Shown: positions 17,547-26,531 of the stretch, in pieces
Numbering within the stretch: position 1 is the first letter of the stretch
How the letters are laid out: each line of letters starts with the position of its first letter
Assembly (NCBI GenBank): GCA_017619655.1
Contig: JAFZRV010000001.1
Coordinates: 1-64,000, forward strand
Length of the DNA stretch: 64,000 bases
Source: Bacteroidales bacterium
GTDB lineage: Bacteria > Bacteroidota > Bacteroidia > Bacteroidales > UBA932
Direction of reading: 5' to 3'
Notes under the pieces: generated by a model
The model's database searches: none
The model's input: only the letters and a program-made list of their open reading frames with translations
What the model was told of the DNA's origin: nothing
Position numbers and translations under genes: made by a program

Positions 17547-20500
17547 ATGAGCATCTACAAGTCAGCGATTGAAAAACCGGTCACCACGGCGCTGATCTTT
17601 GTGGCGGTCATCGTCATCGGCCTGTTCTCGCTCCTGCGACTGCCGATCGACCAGTTCCCGGAGATGAATCCGCCGTACATCACGGTGATGACCACCTACG
17701 CCGGGGCTTCCGCCAGTGAGATCGAAACCAATGTGACCAAGATCATCGAGAACAGCCTGACCTCGGTCGACGGCCTGAAGGAGCTGACCTCCTCCTCGCG
17801 CGACAACATGTCGGTGGTTTCCCTGGAAATGGAGTGGGGAGCGGACCTCGACGAGGCGGCCAACGACATCCGATCGTACATAGACATGGTCAAGAGCAAC
17901 CTGCCTGACGGTTGCTCGAACCCCGTGATGTTCAAGCTCAATTCGAGCCTGATGCCGATCATCCAGTATTCCGTGATGGCCCGCGAAAGCTATCCCGGCC
18001 TGGAGAAGATCATGAACGACGAGGTCATCCCGCAGCTCAACCGCATCAACGGCATCGGCTCCGTGTCGGTGTCCGGCGCCCCGGACCGCTACGTCTACAT
18101 CGACATCGACCAGGCGAAGCTGGACGGCTACAACCTGACCGTCGAGCAGGTGGCCAACGCCATCAGCGTCAACAACCTGAACCTCTCGAGCGGTACGGTG
18201 AAGATGGACAAGGAGCAGTACCAGATGCAGGTGCGCGGCGAGTATGCGCAGAGCGCCGACATCGCCGACATCGTGGTCTACACCACGGCGCTCGGCCAGA
18301 AGGTGTTCGTGCGTGACCTGGCCGCCGTCCGCGATACCATCAAGGACCTTTCGCTCGACGAGAAGGTGGACGGCAAGGACGCCGTCCGCCTCATCGTGGC
18401 CAAGAAGTCCGGTTCCAACACCGTGCAGGTCTGCCAGGACGTGCGGAAAGAACTGGCCAAGCTCGAGAAGACCCTGCCCGCGGACGTGGAGATCAAGATG
18501 ATCTACGACTCCTCGGAAGAAATTGAAAACGCCATCGGCTCCCTGGAAGAATCCATCCTCTACGCACTGCTCTTCGTGGTGCTGGTGGTCTTCTTCTTCC
18601 TGGGCAAGTGGCGCGCGACGCTGATCATCGGCATCACCATCCCGATCGCCCTGATCGTGGCCTTCATCTACCTGCTGGTGGTCGACAGTTCGCTCAACAT
18701 CATCTCCCTGTCCGCCTTGACGGTGGCTATCGGTATGGTGGTGGACGACGCCATCGTGGTGCTGGAGAACATCTCCAAGCACATCGACCGCGGCTCCTCG
18801 CCGCACGAGGCGGCCATCTATGCGACCAACGAGGTGTGGACCTCCGTGATCGCCACGACGCTCGTGATCGCGGCCGTGTTCATCCCCCTGACCATGCTCA
18901 GCGGCATGGCCGGCATCCTCTTCAAGGAACTCGGCTGGATCGTGACCATCGTGGTGTCGACCTCGACCCTGGCAGCCATCTCCCTGATCCCTATGCTCTG
19001 CTCGAAGCTGTTGAAAGCCAATAAGGTGGTCATCGACGAAAAGGGCCACATCGTGGAAACGAAGAGCAGCCACGGCTGGTACGACCGCACCGTGGTGGCC
19101 TTCCTCGACAAGGTGGACAAGGCCTATGCGAAGCTGCTGCACTGGTGCCTGAACCACAAGCTGGTGACCATTGTGATCGCCGTGGCCTTCTTCGCCGTTT
19201 CCATCCTCCCGATGGTAATGGGCAAGATCGGCACCGACTTCATGCAGACCAGCGACAACGGCCGCCTCAGCGTGACCGTGGAGCTGCAGCCCGGTACCCG
19301 CGTCGAGCAGTCGGCCGCCCTGGCCCGCGTGCTCGAAGCCCGCATCCAGGAACTGGTGCCGGAGGTCAAGCGCATCTCCACTTCCACCGGCTCCAACGAC
19401 GACAGCAACATCAGCGTCATCTTCTCTTCGACGACCAACTACAAGATCTCGATGACGGTGGTCTGCAACAAGAAATACGAGCGCAATCGCAGCATCGACG
19501 AGATCGCCGAGGTCATCCGCCAGGAGCTTGCGCAGTATCCTGAAATCATCGAATACCAGTGCATGGCCTCCGGCGGCATGGGTATGGGCGGCGGCTCGAC
19601 GGTCGACGTGGAAATCTACGGCTACGACTTCGACGAGACGAGCGCGTATGCCGAGGAAGTGCGCCAGGCCATCGTCAACAACGTGCCGGGCGCCCGTAAC
19701 GTGCGCGTCACCCGCGACAAGGACCGTCCGGAACTGAAACTGGTCGTCGACAAGGAGAAAGCCGCCCTGCACGGCCTGACCACCGCCACCGTCGCGCAGT
19801 ACGTGCGCAACCGCGTGGCCGGTTACACGGCGGGCTTCCTGAAGGAAGACGGCGACGAATACAACATCGTGGTCCGGCTCAAGGAAGAGGACCGCAACTC
19901 GCTGAGCGACATCCAGGACCTCTCCATCCCGACCGCGACGGGCGCCCGCATCAAACTGAGCGAGATCGCCACGATCGAGGAGTACTGGGCGCCGCAGACC
20001 ATCGACCGCAAGAGCCGCCAGCGCTATGTCCGCGTGACGGCCCTGCCGTACAAGACCTCCCTGGGCGAACTTGCCCAGCAGATCCAGGCGCAGCTCGACG
20101 TGGTCACGCCGCCCTCGGGCATCTCCGTGGTGCTGGCGGGCGACTACGAGGAACAGCAGAAGACCTTCAAGGACATCATCATGCTGGGCCTGCTCATCAT
20201 CATGCTCGTCTACATCGTGATGGCCTCGCAGTTCGAGAGCCTCGGCAAGCCCGCGGTGATCCTGCTGGCCATCCCGTTCGCCCTCTCGGGCGTGGTGCTG
20301 GCCCTCTGGGTCACGGGCACCTCGCTCGACATGATCGGCGCGCTGGGCATCGTGATGCTGATCGGTATCGTGGTGAAGAACGGTATCGTGCTGGTGGACT
20401 ACACCAACCTGATGCGCGACCGCGGCTACCGGCTCAACGACGCCATCGCCATGTCGGGCGCTTCGCGTCTGCGCCCGGTGCTCATGACGGCCTTCACGAC

Positions 20501-20732
20501 CCTGCTCGGTATGCTCCCGATGGCCCTGAGCCGCGGCGAGGGTTCCGAGATGTGGCATCCGCTGGGCATCGTGGTGATCGGCGGCCTGCTGGTGTCGACC
20601 TTCATCACCCTGATCATCGTGCCGGTGGTCTATGGCCTGATCTCCCGCAGCGGCGAGCGCGACAAGGAGACCAAGCAGCGCAAAGAGTTTATCTTCATGA
20701 AATTGAACCCTGACGAGGAGGAAGCAAGATGA
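17547..20732 (+). CDS. RND-family (AcrB/HAE1-type) efflux pump
   Basis: The 1061-residue protein matches the normal length for hydrophobic/amphiphilic efflux RND pumps. It shows the first helix (about 11-28), a porter domain, TM4 with the paired proton-relay aspartates in GMVVDDAIVVLENI (about residue 399), a second porter domain, and TM10-12 with GIVMLIGIVVKNGIVLVDY. It exports substrates from the periplasm or inner membrane to the outside in exchange for protons. It starts 3 bases after the adaptor and overlaps the next gene by 4 bases (ATGA). The substrate cannot be told; the GIVVKNGI stretch places it in the multidrug rather than metal subgroup. Confidence 0.95.
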   Translation: MSIYKSAIEKPVTTALIFVAVIVIGLFSLLRLPIDQFPEMNPPYITVMTTYAGASASEIETNVTKIIENSLTSVDGLKELTSSSRDNMSVVSLEMEWGADLDEAANDIRSYIDMVKSNLPDGCSNPVMFKLNSSLMPIIQYSVMARESYPGLEKIMNDEVIPQLNRINGIGSVSVSGAPDRYVYIDIDQAKLDGYNLTVEQVANAISVNNLNLSSGTVKMDKEQYQMQVRGEYAQSADIADIVVYTTALGQKVFVRDLAAVRDTIKDLSLDEKVDGKDAVRLIVAKKSGSNTVQVCQDVRKELAKLEKTLPADVEIKMIYDSSEEIENAIGSLEESILYALLFVVLVVFFFLGKWRATLIIGITIPIALIVAFIYLLVVDSSLNIISLSALTVAIGMVVDDAIVVLENISKHIDRGSSPHEAAIYATNEVWTSVIATTLVIAAVFIPLTMLSGMAGILFKELGWIVTIVVSTSTLAAISLIPMLCSKLLKANKVVIDEKGHIVETKSSHGWYDRTVVAFLDKVDKAYAKLLHWCLNHKLVTIVIAVAFFAVSILPMVMGKIGTDFMQTSDNGRLSVTVELQPGTRVEQSAALARVLEARIQELVPEVKRISTSTGSNDDSNISVIFSSTTNYKISMTVVCNKKYERNRSIDEIAEVIRQELAQYPEIIEYQCMASGGMGMGGGSTVDVEIYGYDFDETSAYAEEVRQAIVNNVPGARNVRVTRDKDRPELKLVVDKEKAALHGLTTATVAQYVRNRVAGYTAGFLKEDGDEYNIVVRLKEEDRNSLSDIQDLSIPTATGARIKLSEIATIEEYWAPQTIDRKSRQRYVRVTALPYKTSLGELAQQIQAQLDVVTPPSGISVVLAGDYEEQQKTFKDIIMLGLLIIMLVYIVMASQFESLGKPAVILLAIPFALSGVVLALWVTGTSLDMIGALGIVMLIGIVVKNGIVLVDYTNLMRDRGYRLNDAIAMSGASRLRPVLMTAFTTLLGMLPMALSRGEGSEMWHPLGIVVIGGLLVSTFITLIIVPVVYGLISRSGERDKETKQRKEFIFMKLNPDEEEAR

Positions 20733-21022
20733 AAAGTGTCATGATCGTATTCAACCAGGCCTTCACCACGCGCGTGGAGTACATGCTGGAAGAACTGGGC
20801 ATCCGCGGATTTACCTTTTTCGAGCAGGTGCAGGGCCGCGGGTCCGTGGACGGCGAGCCGCACCGGGGCACCCACACCTGGCCCGAAATGAATTCGGCCG
20901 TCATCACGGTCGTCCCCGACGAGAAGGTGGCCGACCTGCTGCTGACGGTACGCAAGCTCGACGCCCGCAACAAGTCGGTGGGCGTGCGCGCCTTCGTATG
21001 GAATATCGAACAGAGCGTCTGA
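20729..21022 (+). CDS. Small PII-like protein of the RND operon
   Basis: This 97-residue cytosolic protein is translationally coupled to the RND pump (4-base overlap). The pattern MKSVMIVFNQAFTTRVEYML-EELGIRGFTFFEQVQGRG, followed by NSAVITVVPDEKVADLLLTV, is that of the ferredoxin-like fold of the PII/GlnB superfamily (beta-alpha-beta repeats with a loop where the PII T-loop sits). Canonical PII residues for uridylylation are not apparent. It could sense a ligand and modulate the pump; similar small proteins follow metal and multidrug RND operons in other bacteria. The family assignment is moderately sure, the role inferred. Confidence 0.75.
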   Translation: MKSVMIVFNQAFTTRVEYMLEELGIRGFTFFEQVQGRGSVDGEPHRGTHTWPEMNSAVITVVPDEKVADLLLTVRKLDARNKSVGVRAFVWNIEQSV

Positions 21023-21078
21023 CATTCCGAAAAAATATGTAACTTTACCAAGATTTCATCTAAATAGACAAGAAGAAT

Positions 21079-21396
21079 ATGGCACAAGCATTAACTGATT
21101 CCAATTTCGCCGAGATCGTCGAACAGGGCTCCCTGCCCGTGCTCGTGGATTTCTGGGCCACCTGGTGCGGTCCCTGCCGCATGCTTTCTCCCGTGGTCGA
21201 CAAACTGGCCGAGAAATACGAAGGCAAGATGAACGTGGTCAAATGCAATGTGGACGACAGCGTCGACATCCCCATGAAGTTCGGCATCCGCAACATCCCC
21301 ACGCTGCTGTTCTTCAAGAACGGCGAACTGGTCGACCGCCTGGTGGGCGCCGTCCCGCAGGCCGAGATCGAGAAGAAAATCGAAGCAATTATCTAA
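21079..21396 (+). CDS. trxA: Thioredoxin
   Basis: The 105-residue cytosolic thioredoxin has the active site WCGPC (residues 29-33) and the conserved cis-proline region (RNIPTLLFFKNG). It is full length with no signal peptide. It reduces protein disulfides, for example in ribonucleotide reductase and peroxiredoxins. A TAACTTTA sequence at 21040-21047 may be its own -7 element. The next gene starts 13 bases downstream. Confidence 0.96.
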   Translation: MAQALTDSNFAEIVEQGSLPVLVDFWATWCGPCRMLSPVVDKLAEKYEGKMNVVKCNVDDSVDIPMKFGIRNIPTLLFFKNGELVDRLVGAVPQAEIEKKIEAII

Positions 21397-21409
21397 AACG
21401 AAAACCGAT

Positions 21410-22000
21410 ATGAAAAAACTTTCTCTGCTGCTCGTCAGCATTCTCTGCCTGGGTGTCCTGACCGCAGGTGCACAGGGTGTGATCGTCAAGGCCGGTTACA
21501 ACTACTCCAGCGACGCCAAAGTGACCGTCAAGGATATGAAGACGGGCCGCAGCGGCTGGCATGCCGGCATCGGCTTCCAGACCGAACCCAACCATGGCTT
21601 CTCCTTCCAGCCGGAACTGGTCTACAAGGTTTCCGGCCTGAAATTCTCGGATGGCGCCGACCTTCGCCTGTCTGCACTGGAGCTTCCCCTGAATGTGCAG
21701 TGGGGTCCCGATTTGCTGATCTGCCGTCCGTTCGTTTTCGGCGGTCCCTTCGTGGGCTATCGTTTCAAACCGAGTGGAAAGGATCTCACCGAAGCGGAAG
21801 TCAAGGCCCTGAAGAATTTTGAATGGGGCGTGGGTGCCGGCCTCGGCATCAATGTCTGGAGACTCCAGGTCGCCGGCAAGTTCAACTGGAACTTCGGTTC
21901 GTTCGCCGACATCACGAGCGCGCAGCAGGCGCTGTCCCATTTCGACAATATCTCCGGGCATATCCGCACCTTCGAGATTTCCGTCGCCCTCAGATTCTAG
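21410..22000 (+). CDS. PorT-like outer membrane beta-barrel protein
   Basis: The 196-residue protein has a signal peptide (ending TAGAQG) and alternating beta-strands typical of the small 'outer membrane protein beta-barrel domain' family of Bacteroidota (related to PorT). Examples are GWHAGIGFQTEPNHGFSFQP, ALELPLNVQWGP, and a terminal strand IRTFEISVALRF ending in phenylalanine. No specific function can be assigned. Confidence 0.85.
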   Translation: MKKLSLLLVSILCLGVLTAGAQGVIVKAGYNYSSDAKVTVKDMKTGRSGWHAGIGFQTEPNHGFSFQPELVYKVSGLKFSDGADLRLSALELPLNVQWGPDLLICRPFVFGGPFVGYRFKPSGKDLTEAEVKALKNFEWGVGAGLGINVWRLQVAGKFNWNFGSFADITSAQQALSHFDNISGHIRTFEISVALRF

Positions 22001-22004
22001 GACC

Positions 22005-22970
22005 TTGTACAAGGAAGTCCAACAGTTTCTGGGCCCGGCCTGGAAGGATTTCCAGCGCTGCTTCGCCGACAGTCTCCAGACGGACATCCCGCTGCTCGGG
22101 AAGGTGAACCGCTTCATCCTGGAGCACGGAGGCAAGAAGTTGCGTCCTACTTTTACGCTGCTCATCGCACAGGCCCTCGGGGCTCCGTGCGATGAGCGCG
22201 TTGTTTCCTGTGCCGCGGCTTCCGAGCTGCTGCACACGGCCACGCTCCTGCACGACGACGTGGCCGACGACGCCCTGACCCGCCGGGGCGTTCCCACCGT
22301 GACGGCCCTCTACTCGCCGTCCACCGCCGTGTTGATCGGGGATTTCTGGCTCTCCCGCGCCATGGACCTGATCATCGACCATCCCGACAAGCGGGTGCTG
22401 CATGCTTTCTCGAAGTGCCTCTGCGACCTGGCCCGCGGCGAAATGCTGCAGCTCGAGCGCGCCGAAAAAGGGGATACGACGGAAGAAGACTACCGCCAGA
22501 TCATCTACTGCAAGACCAGCTCGCTCTTCGAGGCGGCCATGGTCAGCGCCGCGCACAGCGCCGAAGCCGGCGAAGCGGAAACGGCCGCCTGCCGCGACTA
22601 TGCCTGCCACATCGGCCAGGCCTTCCAGATGATGGACGACATCCTCGACTATTCGCCGGAACTGTCCATCGGCAAGCCCTCCGGGCAGGACATCATGGAA
22701 AAGAAAGTGACCCTGCCGCTGCTCTGCCTCTTCCGCAAGCTCACGCCGTCCGCCGAGCGCCGCCTCCGCCGGCGCCTGAAAAAACCCGATGCCGCCCTGG
22801 TCGAGGAGATCTTCTCGCTCGTGCGGCAATACGACGCGCTGTCCGACGCGCGCCGCGTCCTGGAGGAGGAGATCCGCCGGGCCGTCGAAGCCCTCGCGCC
22901 GCTTCCGGCGTCCGAGGCAAAAAGCTATTTGGAAAAAATGGCCGGACTGATGGCCGTCAGGACCGCGTAA
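22005..22970 (+). CDS. Trans-isoprenyl diphosphate (polyprenyl) synthase
   Basis: About 321 residues. Both aspartate-rich motifs are present: HDDVADD (first, DDxxD) and MMDDILDY (second). The basic GGKKLRP motif that binds IPP is also there. It makes long-chain prenyl diphosphates, probably the side chain of menaquinone. No ATG lies between the previous stop (22000) and the first conserved residues. A TTG at 22005 (LYKEVQQF, 4 bases after that stop) is the best start. The 3' end overlaps the convergent trmB gene by 14 bases. Confidence 0.88.
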   Translation: MYKEVQQFLGPAWKDFQRCFADSLQTDIPLLGKVNRFILEHGGKKLRPTFTLLIAQALGAPCDERVVSCAAASELLHTATLLHDDVADDALTRRGVPTVTALYSPSTAVLIGDFWLSRAMDLIIDHPDKRVLHAFSKCLCDLARGEMLQLERAEKGDTTEEDYRQIIYCKTSSLFEAAMVSAAHSAEAGEAETAACRDYACHIGQAFQMMDDILDYSPELSIGKPSGQDIMEKKVTLPLLCLFRKLTPSAERRLRRRLKKPDAALVEEIFSLVRQYDALSDARRVLEEEIRRAVEALAPLPASEAKSYLEKMAGLMAVRTA

Positions 22971-23694
22971 GGGTCTTGTAGGTCTGTTCGTACGGTTCCT
23001 GGTCCCACTCGGGTTCGACCAGGGCTGCCGTGCTGTCGAGCCGGAAAGCCAGGTAGGTGATGGGGATGCCTTGCGCCAGGAAATTCTTTTCGTAGAAGGT
23101 CTGGATGCTGAGCAGCTCGTCCGCGCGCCCCGTGCCGTAGATGTCCTCGTTGTGCTCGAGCACGGTCAGGCCGTTGCAGCGCGCCGTCTCGAGGGTGAAG
23201 TGGTGCAGCAGGCGGCTGTCGGTCTTCAGGTGGATGGTGCCGCCCGATGCGAGCATGCGCCGGTAGCTTTCGAGGAAGCGGGGGTGGGTGAGGCGCTTGC
23301 GCGGCTTGCGCTCCTGCGGGTCCGCGAAGGTGATCCAGATCTCGTCGATCTCGCCGGGGCCGAAGAGCGACTCGATGAACTCGATGCGCGTGCGGATGAA
23401 GGCCACGTTGCCCAGCTGGTTGAGGGTGGCGTACTTGGCGCCTTTCCAGAGCCGCGCGCCCTTGATGTCGATGCCGATATAGTTCTTGTCGGGAAAGCGT
23501 TCCGCCAGGGCGATGGTGTATTCTCCCTTGCCGCACCCCAGCTCGAGGACGATGGGGTGGTCGTTGTGGAACATGTCGGATTTCCAATGCCCCTTCAGGG
23601 GATGGTCGCGCCCGAGCAGTTCTTCGGTGGCGGGCTGCACCAGGCAGGAGAAGGTCTCGTTCTCCCGGAATTTTCTGAGTTTACCTTTTCCCAT
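22957..23694 (-). CDS. trmB: tRNA (guanine-N7-)-methyltransferase
   Basis: The 245-residue SAM-dependent enzyme methylates G46 in the variable loop of tRNAs. Motif I is VLELGCGKGEYTIALAERFP, followed by YIGIDIKGARLW and the family signature ITFADPQERKPRKRL (usually FPDPWPKKRH; the Bacteroidota form has F-A-D-P). It overlaps gldH by 14 bases and is the last gene of holB-ricT-gldH-trmB. Confidence 0.93.
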   Translation of the reverse strand: MGKGKLRKFRENETFSCLVQPATEELLGRDHPLKGHWKSDMFHNDHPIVLELGCGKGEYTIALAERFPDKNYIGIDIKGARLWKGAKYATLNQLGNVAFIRTRIEFIESLFGPGEIDEIWITFADPQERKPRKRLTHPRFLESYRRMLASGGTIHLKTDSRLLHHFTLETARCNGLTVLEHNEDIYGTGRADELLSIQTFYEKNFLAQGIPITYLAFRLDSTAALVEPEWDQEPYEQTYKTLTRS

Positions 23695-24169
23695 CGTTCC
23701 GTGTTTCTTCGTTCAGTGAATAGGAGAAGCCCAGGCCGTAGATGGCCTTGGCCAGGGCCGGGTCTGCGGGCTGGATGAGGAAGCTCCAGCTGCCGCCGCC
23801 GGGCGAAAAGTCGCGCCAGCGCCAGCTGCAGTCGGCTACCGAGCCGCTGCCCAGGACCGTCCGGACGTCCGGCCCTTCCAGCGGCAGGGACAGGCGCTCG
23901 ATGGTGCTGGTGCCGTCCGGGGCCACGGTGCGGATGTCGAGTTCGAGGGTGCCGTCGGGGAACTGGCTGGCGACCAGGCGCGCCGCAAGGTCCAGCGCGT
24001 AGCTGGCCGTGCTGTCGTCGAAGGTGGCGTCGAAGCGGTAGACGCCGCCTTCGCTGCGGGCGCTCCAGGCCGATACGATGTGGGAATCGCCCGTGGGCTT
24101 GCTGCAGGCGCCGGCTGCCAGCAGCGCGACGAGCAGCAGGACAGGCAGCTGTCTACGCCTGTTTCCCAT
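23681..24169 (-). CDS. gldH: Gliding-motility-type lipoprotein GldH
   Basis: The 162-residue lipoprotein (lipobox AAGAC, Cys22) has a beta-rich domain typical of GldH (RFDATFDDSTASYALDLAAR; PLEGPDVRTVLGSGSVADCS). The position, directly after ricT and holB, is the standard Bacteroidota arrangement and supports the call. GldH is essential for gliding in Flavobacterium but is also conserved in non-motile Bacteroidales, where its role is unclear. The start overlaps ricT by 17 bases. Confidence 0.85.
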   Translation of the reverse strand: MGNRRRQLPVLLLVALLAAGACSKPTGDSHIVSAWSARSEGGVYRFDATFDDSTASYALDLAARLVASQFPDGTLELDIRTVAPDGTSTIERLSLPLEGPDVRTVLGSGSVADCSWRWRDFSPGGGSWSFLIQPADPALAKAIYGLGFSYSLNEETRNDGKR

Positions 24170-25391
24170 GGTTGCCGTCGTTGCCGCGGTGGGGCCGATT
24201 GTCGCGCCGCCGCTCGCCGCCGCCGTTGTTCCGGTTGCCGTTGTTGCGGCCGCCGCGCCGGCGGTTGTTGCCTCCCTTGCGCTTCTTCTGCTCGTCGAAG
24301 CGCGTGATGCTGTCGTCGCCCACGGCGCTGATGAATTCGCTCTTGACGGACGGGCCGCTGTCCTGCAGCGAGGCGGGCTTGTTGCCCTGCCGGTTCTCCG
24401 CCAGGATCTCGCGGACGCGGCTGGCGGGGATGGGGTAGAGGTTCGCCAGGCTGCCCTGCTCGTAGGAGAAGTACATGATGCCGCGCAGGATGTCAGTCTT
24501 CATGAGCCAGGCCGGGCCGTCCTCGAGCTCGATGGGACCGCGCACGTCGGGCAGCTGCTTCTGGGCGTCCACATAGGTCGAGGCCTCGTAGTTGATGCAG
24601 CATTTGAGCTTGCTGCACTGGCCGGCCAGTTTCTGCGGATTGAGCGAGAGGTCCTGGCAGCGGGCTGCCTGCGTGGTGATCGACTGGAAGTCCGACATGT
24701 AGTTGGAGCAGCAGAGGGCGCGGCCGCAGACGCCGAGGCCGCCGATCAGGCCGGCCTCCTGGCGGGCGCCGATCTGCTTCATTTCCACGCGGATGTGGAA
24801 TTCTTCGGCGAAGTCCTTGATGAGCTGGCGGAAGTCCACGCGCTCGTCGGCGATGTAGTAGAAGATGGCCTTGGTGCCGTCGCCCTGGAACTCCACGTCG
24901 CCGATCTTCATGTCGAGGCCGAGGCGGGCGGCCAGCTGGCGGGCGCGGATCATGGTCTTCTGCTCGCGGGAGATGGCTTCCTGCCAGCGCTCGATGTCGA
25001 GGATCTTGGCTTTGCGGTAGATGCGGCGGAACTCGTAGGTGGCGGGGTCGATGCGGTGGCGGGCCAGCTGCTCGAGGACCACCGGCCCTTCGAGCGTGAC
25101 GATGCCCAGGTCGTGTCCGTTCTGGGCCTCCACCACCACCAGGTCGCCCGCCTTGATGATCTGGCCCGAGGTGTTGCGGAAGAACACTTTGCGGGTGTTC
25201 TTGAAGCGCACCTCGTAGAGATCGCTGTAGCGGTTCTGGTGGATGCCGTCCATCCAGTCGTAACTGCTGAGCTTGCAGCAGCGGATGTTGTAGCGCACCT
25301 TCAGTTCGCCCATGGGCGTGCGCTCCACTTCGCAGCCGCGGGAGCAGTCATATTGCGTGGTTCCTTTTTCTTTGGGGATGATTTCTTCCAT
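24153..25391 (-). CDS. ricT: PSP1/RicT-family protein
   Basis: The 412-residue protein's core is a PSP1 domain (about 60-330) with conserved cysteines: CGRALCCSNYM and CSKLKCCINYE, which bind an iron-sulfur cluster in the Bacillus Y-complex (RicAFT). An N-terminal Cys-containing segment (CSRGCEVERT) and a C-terminal low-complexity tail rich in Arg, Asn and Gly (about 370-412, RGG-like) are typical of the Bacteroidota form. The tail suggests RNA binding. It is tightly packed between holB (4 bases) and gldH. Confidence 0.9.
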   Translation of the reverse strand: MEEIIPKEKGTTQYDCSRGCEVERTPMGELKVRYNIRCCKLSSYDWMDGIHQNRYSDLYEVRFKNTRKVFFRNTSGQIIKAGDLVVVEAQNGHDLGIVTLEGPVVLEQLARHRIDPATYEFRRIYRKAKILDIERWQEAISREQKTMIRARQLAARLGLDMKIGDVEFQGDGTKAIFYYIADERVDFRQLIKDFAEEFHIRVEMKQIGARQEAGLIGGLGVCGRALCCSNYMSDFQSITTQAARCQDLSLNPQKLAGQCSKLKCCINYEASTYVDAQKQLPDVRGPIELEDGPAWLMKTDILRGIMYFSYEQGSLANLYPIPASRVREILAENRQGNKPASLQDSGPSVKSEFISAVGDDSITRFDEQKKRKGGNNRRRGGRNNGNRNNGGGERRRDNRPHRGNDGNHGKQA

Positions 25392-25395
25392 GTGG

Positions 25396-26445
25396 CTATA
25401 AAGCTAGTAAGAGACGGTTGCTCAGGTCGCAGAAGGTCAGCTTCGCGTTGACGTTGCTCCCCACGGCGGAGAGCGCCGCGTCGAGGGCGTTGAAGGCCTT
25501 CTCGTAGAAGCTGGGCTTGATGCGTGCGGCAAAGCCGCGGATGGTGGCCTCTTCCTCTTCGGAAAGATCGGCCAGGCTGTCCAGCCCGCTGGCAACCAGG
25601 TATATTTTGCGAATGTATTGTTCCATGTACAGGCACCATTCCCGCTGCTTCTCGCGCCCCAGGTCGGCGAGCATTTCCCACTGGAGGAAGGTGTCGATGA
25701 TGCGTTTGGCCAGGCCGGCTTCGAGCAGCGACTTGGCGATCTCGCGGTATTCGGCGTTGTCGCTGTCGCGGCCTGCGGCGGTACGCCGGCGCTCTTCGCG
25801 GCTGAGGGGCTTCAGGGCGATGGCCTGGCAGCGGGAGCGGATGGTGGGCAGCAGCCGTTCGGGCTGGTGCGTCACCAGCAGGAAAAGGGTGCCGGCCGGC
25901 GGTTCCTCGAGCAGTTTCAGCAGCTTGTTGGCCGCGTCGAGGTTCATCTTTTCCGGCAGGTAGATGATCATGGTCTTCCAGAGGCCCTCGGCCGCCCGCA
26001 GCGACAGTTTCTCGAAGATGCGCCGCGACTCGTGCACGCTGATCAGGCCGCTCTTGTTCTCGATGCCGATGGCATCGTAGAGCTCCTGCTCGGTGAAGTA
26101 GGGATTGGCCAGCGCCAGCTCGCGGAAGGCGGGGAGGAAGTAGTCCGACACGGGCGCTTTCTTCTCGCTCTCGCTCAGCTGGGTGGCGCTGCTAACCGGA
26201 AACACGAAGTGCAGGTCGGGGTGGATGAGTTTCTGGTACTTGTGGCACGAAGGGCAGGTGCCGCAGGCGTCGTCTTCGCCGGGCTCGCGGCAGTTGACGA
26301 ACTGTGCCAGCGCCAGGGCGAAAGCGAAGCCGCCTCCGCCGCTCTCTTCCACGAAGAGGATGGCATGCCCCAGCCGCTGGCCGCGGACCATCCGCACCAG
26401 CTGCTGCTTGAGCTCCTCATTCCCGATGATTTCCGAAAAGCGCAT
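25396..26445 (-). CDS. holB: DNA polymerase III delta-prime subunit
   Basis: At 349 residues it is part of the clamp loader. The AAA+ fold is degenerate at the Walker A position (FVEESGGGGFAFALALA), as usual for delta-prime. The zinc module CREPGEDDACGTCPSCHK is present, followed by a MNLDAANKLLKLLEEPPAGT segment with the sensor region QPERLLPTIRSRCQ (SRC motif). The start MRFSEIIGN at 26445 is chosen over the longer reading from 26520. A minus-strand TATCTTTG (26453-26460) lies only 8 bases upstream, so the message may be nearly leaderless. Confidence 0.92.
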   Translation of the reverse strand: MRFSEIIGNEELKQQLVRMVRGQRLGHAILFVEESGGGGFAFALALAQFVNCREPGEDDACGTCPSCHKYQKLIHPDLHFVFPVSSATQLSESEKKAPVSDYFLPAFRELALANPYFTEQELYDAIGIENKSGLISVHESRRIFEKLSLRAAEGLWKTMIIYLPEKMNLDAANKLLKLLEEPPAGTLFLLVTHQPERLLPTIRSRCQAIALKPLSREERRRTAAGRDSDNAEYREIAKSLLEAGLAKRIIDTFLQWEMLADLGREKQREWCLYMEQYIRKIYLVASGLDSLADLSEEEEATIRGFAARIKPSFYEKAFNALDAALSAVGSNVNAKLTFCDLSNRLLLAL

Positions 26446-26531
26446 AATCTCCCAAAGATACGCATTTTTTCGCAGATGCGGCAATTTCTTCGAATGAAGA
26501 ATATTTCGTATCTTTACCAAAATATCGCGCC

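Noticed and set aside
17562..20558. 998-codon open frame antisense to the RND pump
   Set aside because: Its product is His/Asp/Gln/Val-biased and lacks any recognisable domain. It mirrors the codon bias of the well-supported pump on the other strand.
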